64,000 bases of DNA from Novosphingobium percolationis (GTDB taxonomy: Bacteria > Pseudomonadota > Alphaproteobacteria > Sphingomonadales > Sphingomonadaceae), in the NCBI RefSeq assembly GCF_020179425.1, contig NZ_JAILYM010000009.1, positions 1 to 64,000 of the forward strand. Direction: 5' to 3'. The position numbers and the translations under genes were made by a program. Of this stretch, positions 1-7,510 are shown piece after piece. Position 1 is the stretch's first letter. Each line of letters starts with the position of its first letter. The notes beneath the pieces were generated by a model, which was not told the DNA's origin, did not search any database, and worked only from the letters and a program-made list of their open reading frames with translations.

Positions 1-1
1 C

Positions 2-112
2 GGTGAGCGAACCGTCAATGGGCTGTGGGACCTGATCGGCAGGCTCGTCGATATCTTCCAGCCCGGCGAATGCGCCAACTACTTCACCTCATGCGGATAT
101 GACCCGGAATGA
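2..112 (+). pseudogene. IS630-family transposase, C-terminal end only
   Basis: The reading frame is open from the window edge and stops with TGA at 110-112, giving 36 residues. The sequence has the usual IS630 C-terminus: a GLWDLIGRLVD helix, then ECANYF and a final GYDPE. No DDE residue lies inside the window, so activity cannot be judged. The next transposase starts 27 bases downstream, so the left end of that element must lie in or very close to this gene. It may be an intact gene cut by the window or a fragment. Confidence 0.7.
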
Positions 113-139
113 TCGAAAAACGCTCTAGAGGAGTCGTCC

Positions 140-1072
140 ATGTCCCAGGAGATCGTTGTTATCGGCCTCGATCTGGCCAAGAACGTGTTCCGGATCCACG
201 CCATCGATGCGCAAGTACAGCCCGTCGTACGCCGGCAGCTTCGCCGAACAGAGGTCCTGAAGTTCTTCGCCAAGCTGCCGCCGTGTCTTGTCGGGATGGA
301 GGCCTGTGCCTCGGCCCACTATTGGGGCCGAGAGATCGGCGCTCGTGGTCACCGGGTGCGGCTGATGCCGCCAGCCTACGTGAAGCCATGCGCGAAGCGC
401 GGCAAGACTGATGCCGCCGATGCCGAGGCGATCTGCGAAGCAGTGACCAGACCAACCATGCGGTTCGTGGCGGTGAAGTCGGAAGAGCAGCAAGCTGAAC
501 TCATGCTGCACAAGACCCGGGACCTTCTGGTCCGGCAGCGGACCATGCTGATCAACGCATTGCGTGCGCACCTTGGCGAATACGGGATCGTGAAGGCCCA
601 AGGCCCTGCCGGCGTCAACTCGCTGCTGGCGCTGGTGCAGGAAGCGCAAGATGCCGTGCCGGTTCATGCGCAGTCGGCTCTGCGTAGCATCGTGGCTCAG
701 TTCCATGCGCTTGTTCGCGAGATCGGACATCTCGAGAAGCAGATCCTCGACTGGTATCGCCACGACGAGGTCAGCCAGCGCTTGGCGACGGTTCCCGGCA
801 TCGGACCGATTACAGCGTCGGTCATTGCGGCAACAGTACCAGATGCCTCGATCTTCCGATCAGGCCGCCAGTTCGCGGCCTGGTTGGGCCTGACACCGCG
901 ACCGCACAGTTCGGGCGGCAAGGAACGGCTTGACGGCATCACCAAACAGGGTGATGGCTACCTTCGACGCCTGCTTGTCGTTGGGGCCACGGTCGTGATG
1001 CGAATGACCCGCAAGGACCGAGCGAAGCAGCCGTGGCTGGCCAGACTGCTGGCGACCAAACCGGCAAAGTGA
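140..1072 (+). pseudogene. IS110/IS1111-type transposase, N-terminal part, split by an IS3 element
   Basis: DEDD-type recombinase that would move the element with a guide RNA. The first 310 codons are intact: an N-terminal GLDLAKNVF motif, the MEACASAHYW and KTDAADAEAI motifs of the RuvC-like domain, and the C-terminal GIGPITASVIAA helix-hairpin and SSGGKERL motif with the conserved serine region. At codon 310 (PAK) the frame runs into the end of an IS3 element at 1070 and stops on its TGA. The missing end resumes at 3870. The gene is therefore disrupted, although almost all conserved motifs remain. An SD-like GAGGAG lies just before the ATG. Confidence 0.85.
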
Positions 1073-1128
1073 ATAGCCCCTAGATTTCTGGACGCCTTGG
1101 ATCCTAATTTTGAGGACAGGAGGCGACG

Positions 1129-1398
1129 ATGGGGAAGCCCAATTTCAGTGATGAGTTCAAGCGCGATGCGGTGGCCCAGATCACCGAACGCGGGTATCCG
1201 GTCGCGGAGGTCTCGCAGCGGCTCGGGGGCAGCGCGCACTCGCTGTATGCGTGGAAGCGGCAGCTGGCGAAGGTTGTATCCGGCGATGCCGACAAGGATG
1301 CCGAGATCCGCCAGCTGAAGCGCGAGCTGGCCCGGGTGACCGAGGAGCGCGACATTCAAAAAAACGGTCGCGGGTTTTTGCCCGCCTGTGCGCGGTAG
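1129..1398 (+). pseudogene. IS3-family orfA (HTH protein), 5' part, interrupted
   Basis: The frame has the helix-turn-helix of IS3 OrfA (FSDEFKRDAVAQI, then VAEVSQRLG and SLYAWKRQL) and the leucine-zipper segment rich in E, L and K before it breaks. True homology ends after RDI at about 1357. From there the frame reads into the inserted IS110-type element and stops at 1398. The missing end, LRKATACFARDAK followed by TGA, is found at 2938-2979, so the two parts join in frame. OrfA normally binds the terminal repeats and gives the OrfAB transposase by frameshifting. Confidence 0.85.
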
Positions 1399-1590
1399 AA
1401 ACGGGCCGTGATATGGTAGCGAACGGGGGGCTGCGGCCGTTCGCTTATTGGTGGCATGATACCCCGTTAAAAAACGTGGCCCGTGGGCTGTTGCGCACTT
1501 GAGAGTGGTGGCGCCGTACCGCGGCGACCCCGGTTAGGAAAATGACGGTTTGCATCGCCCATGCCCTCCTGTCTTCGAAGGAGGAGTGGA
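1358..1590 (+). ncRNA. Candidate bridge RNA in the left end of the nested IS110 element
   Basis: IS110 (non-IS1111) elements encode a guide RNA in the leader before the transposase. This 233-base leader has no reading frame of note but has strong foldback: AGCGAACGG at 1418-1426 pairs perfectly with CCGTTCGCT at 1437-1445 around a 10-base loop, and GCGGG/CCCGC near 1370-1385 forms another short stem. Function is inferred from position and fold only. Confidence 0.4.
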
Positions 1591-2937
1591 ATGAACAGAT
1601 CAAAATCTGGTCAATCGGATGGCCTGACGATGGTTTCTCCCGGCGCGGCCGCCATCGATATTGGTTCGACCATGCATATGGCGGCGGTCAGCCCCGATGC
1701 CGATGATCGTCCCGTTCGGGAGTTTGGCACATTCACCGGCGACCTTCACGACATGGGCAGATGGTTCAAGGCATGCGGCGTCACAAGCGTCGCGATGGAA
1801 TCCACCGGCGTCTATTGGATCCCAGCCTTCGAGGTTCTGGATGAGCACGGCTTCCACGTCATCCTGGTCAATGCGCGGTATGCCAAGAACGTGCCCGGTC
1901 GCAAAACTGATGTGAATGACGCGGCATGGCTGCAGCGCTTGCACAGCTATGGCCTTTTGCGCGGAAGTTTCCGCCCACGGCCGGGGTTGCCACGTTGCGC
2001 GCCTATATGCGGCAACGGGAACGTCTGATCGAATATTCGGCCTCGCATATCCAGCATATGCAAAGGGCGCTGATGGAGATGAATGTGCAACTGCAACACG
2101 TTGTCTCCGACATCATCGGCGCTACCGGCATGCGGATCATCCGGGCCATTGCGGCCGGCGAGCGGAACCCGATCACGCTGGCCGAGATGCGCGATGTTCG
2201 CTGCCATTTGAGCGTGGAGACAATCTGTTCGGCACTGACCGGCAACTGGCGCGACGAGCACGTTTTCGCTTTGTGCCAATCGCTTGCGCTGTTCGACTTT
2301 TATCAGGCCAAGATCGTCGAGTGCGATCGGAAGCTGGAGAACGCGCTCCGAGACCTCGAAGGCGGCAACGGACACGATACGGCAAGCCTGCCAAAGGCTC
2401 GGAACAAGACGAGACAAGTGAATGCGCCGGACTTTGAAGTTCGCTCGGCGTTGTATCGCGTGCTGGGCGTAGACCTGACCCAGCTCCACGGCATTGGCCT
2501 GTCGCTGGCCCTCAAGCTGGTCGGTGAATGCGGCACGGACCTTGCTGCGTGGCCAAGCTCGAAGCACTTCACATCATGGCTGTGCCTGGCGCCGGGCAAC
2601 AAGATATCGGGTGGCAAGCTGCTGTCATCGAAAACACGGCGATCTTCGAGCCGGGCGGCAGCGCTGTTGCGCCTGGCGGCGACAACGATCGGCCGGACCG
2701 ATACGGCCCTTGGCGCCTTCTACCGCCGACTGTCCGCCAGGGCCGGCAAGGCCAAGGCCGTGACCGCCACGGCGCGCAAACTTGCCGTGCTGTTCTATAA
2801 CAGCCTGCGATACGGGATGACCTACCAAGACCCTGGCGCAACTCAGTACGAAGAGCGCATCTCCAACCTTCAGCGCAGGGCCAAGGCCTTTGGCTTCGCC
2901 TTGCAGGAATTGCCGGAAGGCCCCGAGACAGTTGTTT
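1358..2937 (+). mobile_element. IS110-family element inserted in IS3 orfA
   Basis: Joining 1357 to 2938 restores the IS3 orfA frame exactly (GACATT-CTT-AGG-AAA), so the inserted DNA is about 1,580 bp, with one base of uncertainty. There are no obvious terminal inverted repeats, as is usual for IS110. A 233-bp leader (1358-1590) precedes a transposase gene that is frameshifted. The last sense codon and the stop of that gene (2937-2942) straddle the right junction, so the stop is supplied by the target. Confidence 0.8.
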
Positions 2938-2942
2938 CTTAG
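1591..2942 (+). pseudogene. IS110-type transposase of about 450 codons, frameshifted
   Basis: The ATG at 1591 follows a strong GAAGGAGGAG ribosome site. The N-terminal part has AAIDIGSTMHMAAV, MESTGVYWIP and KTDVNDAAW, the RuvC-like DEDD core. At about 1977 one base is missing: the frame ending GLLRGSFRP continues in the next frame as TAGVATLRAYMRQ. The rest carries LHGIGLSLALKLV, the SWLCLAPGNKISGGK motif and a C-terminal end at TAG 2940-2942. The gene is inactive unless the shift is a sequencing error or is bypassed. It is unlike the first IS110 transposase in length and sequence. Confidence 0.85.
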
Positions 2943-2979
2943 GAAAGCCACCGCGTGTTTCGCTCGAGATGCAAAGTGA
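2938..2979 (+). pseudogene. IS3-family orfA, 3' fragment
   Basis: Thirteen codons (LRKATACFARDAK) and TGA at 2977-2979 continue the orfA frame that was cut at 1357. The segment matches the usual end of IS3 OrfA proteins and runs into the start of orfB, which lies in another frame, the normal arrangement for programmed frameshifting. Confidence 0.75.
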
Positions 2980-3851
2980 GATACGCGTTCATTGCCGAGC
3001 ATCGCGATCGTTTTGGCGTGCGGGCGATGTGCCGCCGCCTCGCCGTGCAGCCCAGCGGCTTCTATGCCTGGCAGAAGAGCCCGCTGAGCCAGCGGGCTCG
3101 GGAAGATGCCCGGCAGACCGATCTGATCCGCAGAGCCTGGAACGACAGCGGCAAGGTCTATGGCTACCGCAAGCTGCACGATGACCTTCTGGATCACGGT
3201 GAGACCTGCTGCCCCAACCGCGTTGCCCGGTTGACCAGACTGGCGGGCATCAGGGCGCAGGTCGGCTACAAGCGCAGGCCCGGCAGCTACGGTGGCAAGC
3301 CGTCCCTGGTGGTCGACAACACGCTGGATCGGCAGTTCGATGTTGCTGCGCCGGATCGCGCCTGGGTGACCGACATCACTTACATTCGCACCCTGGAAGG
3401 TTTTGCCTATCTGGCGGTCGTGATCGACCTCTATTCCCGCCGTGTGGTGGGCTGGTCGATGCAGAGCCGGCAGACCACCGATGTGGTGCTGCAGGCGCTG
3501 CACATGGCGGTATGGCGGCGCAAGCCGAAGCAGCGGGTGCTGATCCACTCGGACCAGGGCTCGCAGTTCACCAGCATGGACTGGGCGGCTTTCATCCGGG
3601 CTCACAATCTTGAGCACTCGATGAGCCGACGCGGCAACTGCCATGACAATGCCGTCGCCGAGAGCTTCTTCTGCTCGCGCAAGAGTGAGCGCATCCGGCG
3701 CCGCACCTACAAAACCCGCGAGGAAGCCCGGCAGGACGTGTTCGATTACGTCGAGATGTTCTACAACCCGGTGCGCAAGCAGGTCAGGAACGGGATGCTG
3801 TCGCCCGCCGAGTTCGAACGGCAGCAGATTGTGAAAGCAGAAGGCGTCTAG
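2955..3851 (+). CDS. IS3-family transposase orfB (DDE integrase)
   Basis: The 298-residue frame has the HTH_21 region (FGVRAMCRRL, YGYRKLHDDL) and the rve integrase core: first Asp in WVTDITYI, second in HSDQGSQF, and Glu in NAVAESFF, which is the DDE triad. C-terminal YKTREEARQDVFDYVEMFYN is typical. The normal protein is an OrfAB fusion made by -1 frameshifting, so the real independent start is not clear. Since orfA is broken by the nested element, no fusion can be made from this copy and the element is probably immobile unless helped in trans. Confidence 0.88.
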   Translation: MFRSRCKVRYAFIAEHRDRFGVRAMCRRLAVQPSGFYAWQKSPLSQRAREDARQTDLIRRAWNDSGKVYGYRKLHDDLLDHGETCCPNRVARLTRLAGIRAQVGYKRRPGSYGGKPSLVVDNTLDRQFDVAAPDRAWVTDITYIRTLEGFAYLAVVIDLYSRRVVGWSMQSRQTTDVVLQALHMAVWRRKPKQRVLIHSDQGSQFTSMDWAAFIRAHNLEHSMSRRGNCHDNAVAESFFCSRKSERIRRRTYKTREEARQDVFDYVEMFYNPVRKQVRNGMLSPAEFERQQIVKAEGV

Positions 3852-3869
3852 AAAACTAGGGGCTATTCA

Positions 3870-3962
3870 AAGATCGCCAGCGTGGCTCTGGCCAACAAGA
3901 CTGCCCGGATCGCCTAGGTTATCATGAGCCGAGGAGAGGTATATCGATCGGTAGCGGCCTAA
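3870..3962 (+). pseudogene. IS110/IS1111-type transposase, C-terminal fragment
   Basis: In frame with codon 310 of the gene starting at 140 (after removing the IS3 element) the sequence reads IASVALANKTARIA, then TAG at 3915-3917, then VIMSRGEVYRSVAA and TAA at 3960-3962. Family members have Trp at the TAG position, so this is a TGG to TAG change. The transposase thus has two lesions, the IS3 insertion and a nonsense codon close to the end. Confidence 0.75.
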
Positions 3963-4558
3963 GCTCTAGGGAGCAAAAGGCCGCGACCACGAGATGGTGC
4001 GGGGTGAATGAGTGGTGATGACAACCGGTCAGACCGGGGATCGTGGAAACCCAAGGGGAGCAGGCGCTAACCAAGCGCGTTGACGTGATCAGGGAAACGA
4101 TCCGCGGACTTCATCAGGGCCAGCAGCCATGCGGTGCTGCGCGAACAGGTCGGACACATGGATGCACCCGACCGGTGCTCATCAATGCCAAAAACCTCTT
4201 GCACCGCGGGGGCAGTCCACACCATCACGTCACAATGGATTCCGGATTTCCCGAGAGTCCTCGACGTTCTGGTCACGTCTTCCAGCGGATGCGCCGAACT
4301 CCAGCGGATCCTTGCGGCTCGGGATGTCATGCCACCCAGAATTGTCGTTCGATCACCTGCCTTGTTTGACATTGATCCGACACCGTCCTGCGGACCTCCA
4401 GGGGTCAGAGAGTTCCCCGGCCATTGTCACGGTGACGCGCTGGGCACGCCCCCGTGATTTATCTACGACGTGATTGGGGACTTGCGGCCGACGGCGCCAT
4501 GCGACCGACAAAGGCGATGGCCCGCGCTTCAGAACAACGCGGCCACCTGGTATCTTCC
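3963..4558. other. Gene-free 3' flank of the IS110/IS1111-type element
   Basis: No credible gene: the short open frames on both strands lack family features and a convincing ribosome site. IS1111-group elements carry their guide RNA after the transposase, so the first part (about 3963-4110) may hold it. A small foldback, GCGCT/AGCGC, lies near 4065-4080. A TTGACA hexamer occurs near 4369. The right end of the IS element could not be placed. Confidence 0.4.
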
Positions 4559-5482
4559 CTACTCGGCAGGAACCGCCATCGAGTCCTTCATCTGCCGGAA
4601 AGCCCGGTGCGATTCGATATTTTCAGGTGCCAGCCCGAAGGCGGTCTGCCGCGGAATATCCTGCGCGTTGATCTCGTTGTAGCGCAGATAATAGGCCTTG
4701 TGCATCCGGTAGAAGGGGATCTCCGGATAGAGGTGATGGATCAGGTGGTAGTTCTGATAGACCAGTACCGGGGTCAGCAGCCATTCGAACCCGAACCGCA
4801 TCGTCGTCGCCATGTAGGGATCTTCGTCCTGGGCGACCACGGCCGGATAGTGCGGCAGAATCACGAACACCACCGCGATCATGAACAGCGAGATGCGCGA
4901 CGGGACGAACCACAGCATCAACAGCTCCAGCCCGTAGCCGAAATAGATCGCTCCGGCGAACAGCGCCGCCAGGAAGGAGTAGAAGACGATCAGCTGCGTG
5001 CCGTGCCGCTTGCGCACCGATTGCCCATGCTTGATGAAATAATGGATGTAGGCGCCATCGAAGAACGTCCAGCGGAAGGGCACCTGCCACCACGGCGCTT
5101 CGTGCTCGAACCGATCAGGATCCATCGGGCCGTTGGCGAAGCTGTGATGCTTGTTGTGAACCCACCGCAACAGGACCATCGGCGCATAGGGAAAGAGAAA
5201 GAAAAGACCGATCGCCCCGATCGATTCGTTCAGCCAGCCGATCCGCGACAACGAGCAATGCGATGCATCGTGGATAACGCTGAACAGCAAATAGGTGAGC
5301 AGGCCGTTGGCGATTGCGCCTTGCCAAAGCGCGATTTGCCCGGTCAGCGCCAGATACCATACGGTCCCGATCCCCAGCATCGACACCACAAACAGGAGCG
5401 CCGTTGGCCACGCCAGCAGCGGCGGCTGCCTTAGCTGTTCGAAATACTCTTCTTTGGTCGTCGGGAAAGCGCTCGTAGCCAC
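4559..5482 (-). CDS. Membrane di-iron fatty acid desaturase / hydroxylase family protein
   Basis: An integral membrane protein of 307 residues, probably inserting oxygen into or desaturating a hydrophobic substrate. The histidine boxes of the desaturase superfamily are present: HDASH, HNKHH and HLIHHLYP, separated by hydrophobic segments (about four transmembrane helices, e.g. AWPTALLFVVSMLGIG and a stretch after LFAGAIYFG). The GTG at 5482 is chosen because GAGGGG lies a suitable distance upstream and homology begins there; an in-frame ATG at 5554 has no ribosome site. It is last in the minus-strand block and is separated from the RraA gene by 218 bp, so it may have its own promoter. The family also includes carotenoid hydroxylases, so its link to aromatic catabolism is only by position. 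Confidence 0.75.
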   Translation of the reverse strand: MATSAFPTTKEEYFEQLRQPPLLAWPTALLFVVSMLGIGTVWYLALTGQIALWQGAIANGLLTYLLFSVIHDASHCSLSRIGWLNESIGAIGLFFLFPYAPMVLLRWVHNKHHSFANGPMDPDRFEHEAPWWQVPFRWTFFDGAYIHYFIKHGQSVRKRHGTQLIVFYSFLAALFAGAIYFGYGLELLMLWFVPSRISLFMIAVVFVILPHYPAVVAQDEDPYMATTMRFGFEWLLTPVLVYQNYHLIHHLYPEIPFYRMHKAYYLRYNEINAQDIPRQTAFGLAPENIESHRAFRQMKDSMAVPAE

Positions 5483-5606
5483 CGGCAATACCCCTCTACA
5501 GATTTGTTCATGCCACGGGTGTAATCTTCGCAGCCACCCTCTGGCTTCGTGCAAACGGCCTAGACGCAGCAGAACGGCTTCTGCCTCGTGGCACCTTATC
5601 GCATCA

Positions 5607-5621
5607 TTGCATAATGTGCAA
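5607..5621. promoter_or_regulatory. Palindrome upstream of the desaturase gene
   Basis: TTGCATAATGTGCAA is an inverted repeat with 5-base arms (TTGCA/TGCAA). It lies about 125 bp before the desaturase start, in the 218-bp gap, and shares the TTGCATAATG half with the site at 48257. A possible regulator site; weaker case than the others. Confidence 0.4.
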
Positions 5622-5700
5622 ATATTATCCTATTGAGCCATTTCTCGCGACCGGAGCAACTCTCGCCATTCGATCTCGAATGGCCCCCGTTCGGACCGCA

Positions 5701-6357
5701 TCAAACCGCACGAGACTGAAGCGCGTGATACCCACCGACGCGCCGGGCTTCGTCCAGGCGCATTCCCGCATCAACGGCGGCAAGGATTGCCTGTTCGGCT
5801 GCTTCCACTTCTTCGGCGATCGCGACGACTTCCTCGACCCGGCCGGCTGGAATTGCGACGACACCATCGGAATCGCCCACCAGCCAATCGCCGGGCTCGA
5901 TTCGAACGTCGGCAAGTTGAATGGGCACATCATAGGCGTGCGCTGTGGATCTGTCCTTGGCCGTCCGCATTGTGACGCTGCGGGAAAATACCGGGTAATC
6001 CAGCGAAACACAGCAATCACTGTCACGACAGACCCCATCGATCACCGTGGCCGCGACGCCCTTCCTGTGCGCGACACGGGTCAAGATATCGCCCCAGACG
6101 GTCTGATCAAGCTTACCGCCGTTGTTGATTGCAACCACTGCGCCTTCGGGTACGTCGTCGATATAGTCTCCGACTATTCCCCGCGTCAGTCCGACTGGAA
6201 GCATCTGAACCGTGAAGGCTGGTCCCGCAAACTTCATCCCCCGTGCTACCGGCAGGATGCCAATCGCCTGGCCGCTGATCGCCAGGCGATCCAGCGCATC
6301 GGACAAAGCGGTTACCCCCACTGCATTCAGTCGCGCAACAAGTGCTTCCTCGATCAT
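5701..6357 (-). CDS. RraA/LigK-like aldolase family protein (first copy)
   Basis: 218 residues, the size of RraA-fold proteins, which include 4-carboxy-4-hydroxy-2-oxoadipate aldolases (LigK/ProA) that release pyruvate from the end products of protocatechuate or gallate 4,5-cleavage. Visible motifs: the GDILTRVAHRKGV segment and VIDGVCRDSD, with the Arg-Asp pair that binds substrate and metal, then the EPGDWLVGDSDGVV loop. The true activity is not certain because the fold also covers oxaloacetate decarboxylases and non-enzymatic RNase regulators. Together with the LigJ-like gene in the same block it suggests an oxalomesaconate-type lower pathway. It starts 12 bp after the stop of its paralogue. 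Confidence 0.75.
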   Translation of the reverse strand: MIEEALVARLNAVGVTALSDALDRLAISGQAIGILPVARGMKFAGPAFTVQMLPVGLTRGIVGDYIDDVPEGAVVAINNGGKLDQTVWGDILTRVAHRKGVAATVIDGVCRDSDCCVSLDYPVFSRSVTMRTAKDRSTAHAYDVPIQLADVRIEPGDWLVGDSDGVVAIPAGRVEEVVAIAEEVEAAEQAILAAVDAGMRLDEARRVGGYHALQSRAV

Positions 6358-6369
6358 AGCTTGCCCCGC

Positions 6370-7047
6370 CTATTTCAACATATCTTCGTAGTTCGCGCCC
6401 ATCACCTGATCGATTGGAGCGCCTTGCTCAAGCGCGGCGATCATGGCTGTTTCGCGGCCCTGAATGCGCTCCGCCTCCGCCAGCACTTTGTCCAGGTGCT
6501 GCTGCTCGACGAACACGACTCCGCTTCCATCCGCGACAACCCAATCGCCGGGGTTGACCACAATGCTACCGATTGTGACGGGGCAGCCCCAGTCATGCTC
6601 CGCGACCCGTCCGCGCGCTGTAAGGGGAACAACTGCGCGGCCGAAGACTGGGAAACCAAGCTCACTGCTTTCATCCAGATCGCGACAGGCTCCGTCGACG
6701 ATCACCCCCGCAATGCCTTTCAGAACAGCTCCCCGGCTCAGCAAGCCACCCCAGCCCGAGGCATCGGTCCTGCCGCGATTCTCGACCACCACTATCTCGC
6801 CCGGTTTTGCCGCCATTATGGCAGAGGCACCCAAGTGCCGTTTGGGCAGTCCTTCCATCGCGGGTCCGAGTTTCACGGTGACAACCCTGCCGGCAATTCG
6901 TTGTCTGTTTGTGGTCAACCGGACGATTCCCGCGACGCCGCCACGGAAACCGAGTTTGTCGAGCGCGTCTGAAATGGTGCAAGTGTCAAAGGCGGCGATC
7001 CGCTGGGCAGCAACCGAACAAGACGAAAGGGGGTTGTCTTCAGGCAT
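6370..7047 (-). CDS. RraA/LigK-like aldolase family protein (second copy)
   Basis: 225 residues from the ATG at 7047, which overlaps the end of the RidA gene. It shares the fold and motifs of the neighbour at 5701 but is clearly diverged: GWGGLLSRGAVLKGI, IVDGACRDLDES (Arg-Asp pair kept) and NPGDWVVADGSGVVF. Tandem, non-identical copies suggest either two related substrates or a hetero-oligomer. The likely reaction is retro-aldol cleavage or decarboxylation of a 2-oxo-4-hydroxy acid. No quinone-methyltransferase features are present, despite old database names for this family. Confidence 0.72.
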   Translation of the reverse strand: MPEDNPLSSCSVAAQRIAAFDTCTISDALDKLGFRGGVAGIVRLTTNRQRIAGRVVTVKLGPAMEGLPKRHLGASAIMAAKPGEIVVVENRGRTDASGWGGLLSRGAVLKGIAGVIVDGACRDLDESSELGFPVFGRAVVPLTARGRVAEHDWGCPVTIGSIVVNPGDWVVADGSGVVFVEQQHLDKVLAEAERIQGRETAMIAALEQGAPIDQVMGANYEDMLK

Positions 7048-7435
7048 CGTCCGGCACAATCGCCATAGCTTCGCACTGGATCAGGATGTTGCCCGGGAAG
7101 TCTTCATAAACCAGCATATGCCGGGCCGGCCGCGAGGAAGGGTCGGGAAAGTGCGTGAGCCACAATTCGTTGATTGTCGGCCGAAGTTCTTTCGTCTTCA
7201 CATAGAAGGTCAATTTGGCGACATCGTCGAAACACGCACCTGCGGCTGCCAAAATCCGGCCCAGTTGCCAGAACGTCAGTCGGACTTGATCGGCAGCCTC
7301 CACCGCCACTTCACCGGTTGCCGGATCCATGCCGTAGACCCCACCTGTAACGACAAGTCGGTCCACCCGGCTGGCAGCCGGTATCGGACTGCCGGAATGA
7401 TGAAGGCTGTCAACTTCGATGCTGCGTCGTCTCAC
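7040..7435 (-). CDS. RidA/YjgF-family protein (enamine/imine deaminase or related hydrolase)
   Basis: 131 residues with the RidA fold: LVVTGGVYGMDPATGEV, the DQVRLTFWQLGRILAAAG helix and FPDPSSRPARHMLV with the Arg that binds the substrate carboxylate in this family. GTG at 7435 is preferred because AAGGA lies nine bases upstream; a TTG at 7444 is possible. RidA relatives in catabolic clusters can act on enamine or on unstable keto-enol intermediates. In this operon there is no amine donor, so tautomer or enol processing is a plausible but unproven role. The stop overlaps the start of the next gene by 8 bp, so the two are translationally coupled. Confidence 0.75.
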   Translation of the reverse strand: MRRRSIEVDSLHHSGSPIPAASRVDRLVVTGGVYGMDPATGEVAVEAADQVRLTFWQLGRILAAAGACFDDVAKLTFYVKTKELRPTINELWLTHFPDPSSRPARHMLVYEDFPGNILIQCEAMAIVPDDA

Positions 7436-7510
7436 AATTCCCAATCCTTGAAAGCGACCTGTCGAATTTCCCGAGGTCGCGAAGAGTCAGCATCGTCTGC
7501 AAACAGGTAT

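Larger units (their letters stand above)
1070..3869 (+). mobile_element. IS3-family insertion sequence, interrupted by a second IS110-type element
   Basis: The ends are inverted repeats: TGAATAGCCCCTAG at 1070 and CTAGGGGCTATTCA ending at 3869, matching over about 26 bases with about three mismatches. The 3-bp direct repeat AAG flanks it (1067-1069 and 3870-3872), as expected for IS3-group elements. Removing 1070-3869 plus one AAG restores the IS110 reading frame (PAK-IASVALANK). It contains orfA (split) and orfB. Without the nested element it would be about 1.2 kb, which is normal for the family. Confidence 0.9.

Noticed and set aside
4043-4473. Short frames on both strands between the IS nest and the desaturase gene
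   Set aside because: No conserved motifs and weak starts; more likely IS flank or guide-RNA region.
5701-7047. Naming the RraA-fold genes as menaquinone methyltransferases
   Set aside because: No SAM-binding motif; the old family name is wrong and context favours an aldolase or decarboxylase role.
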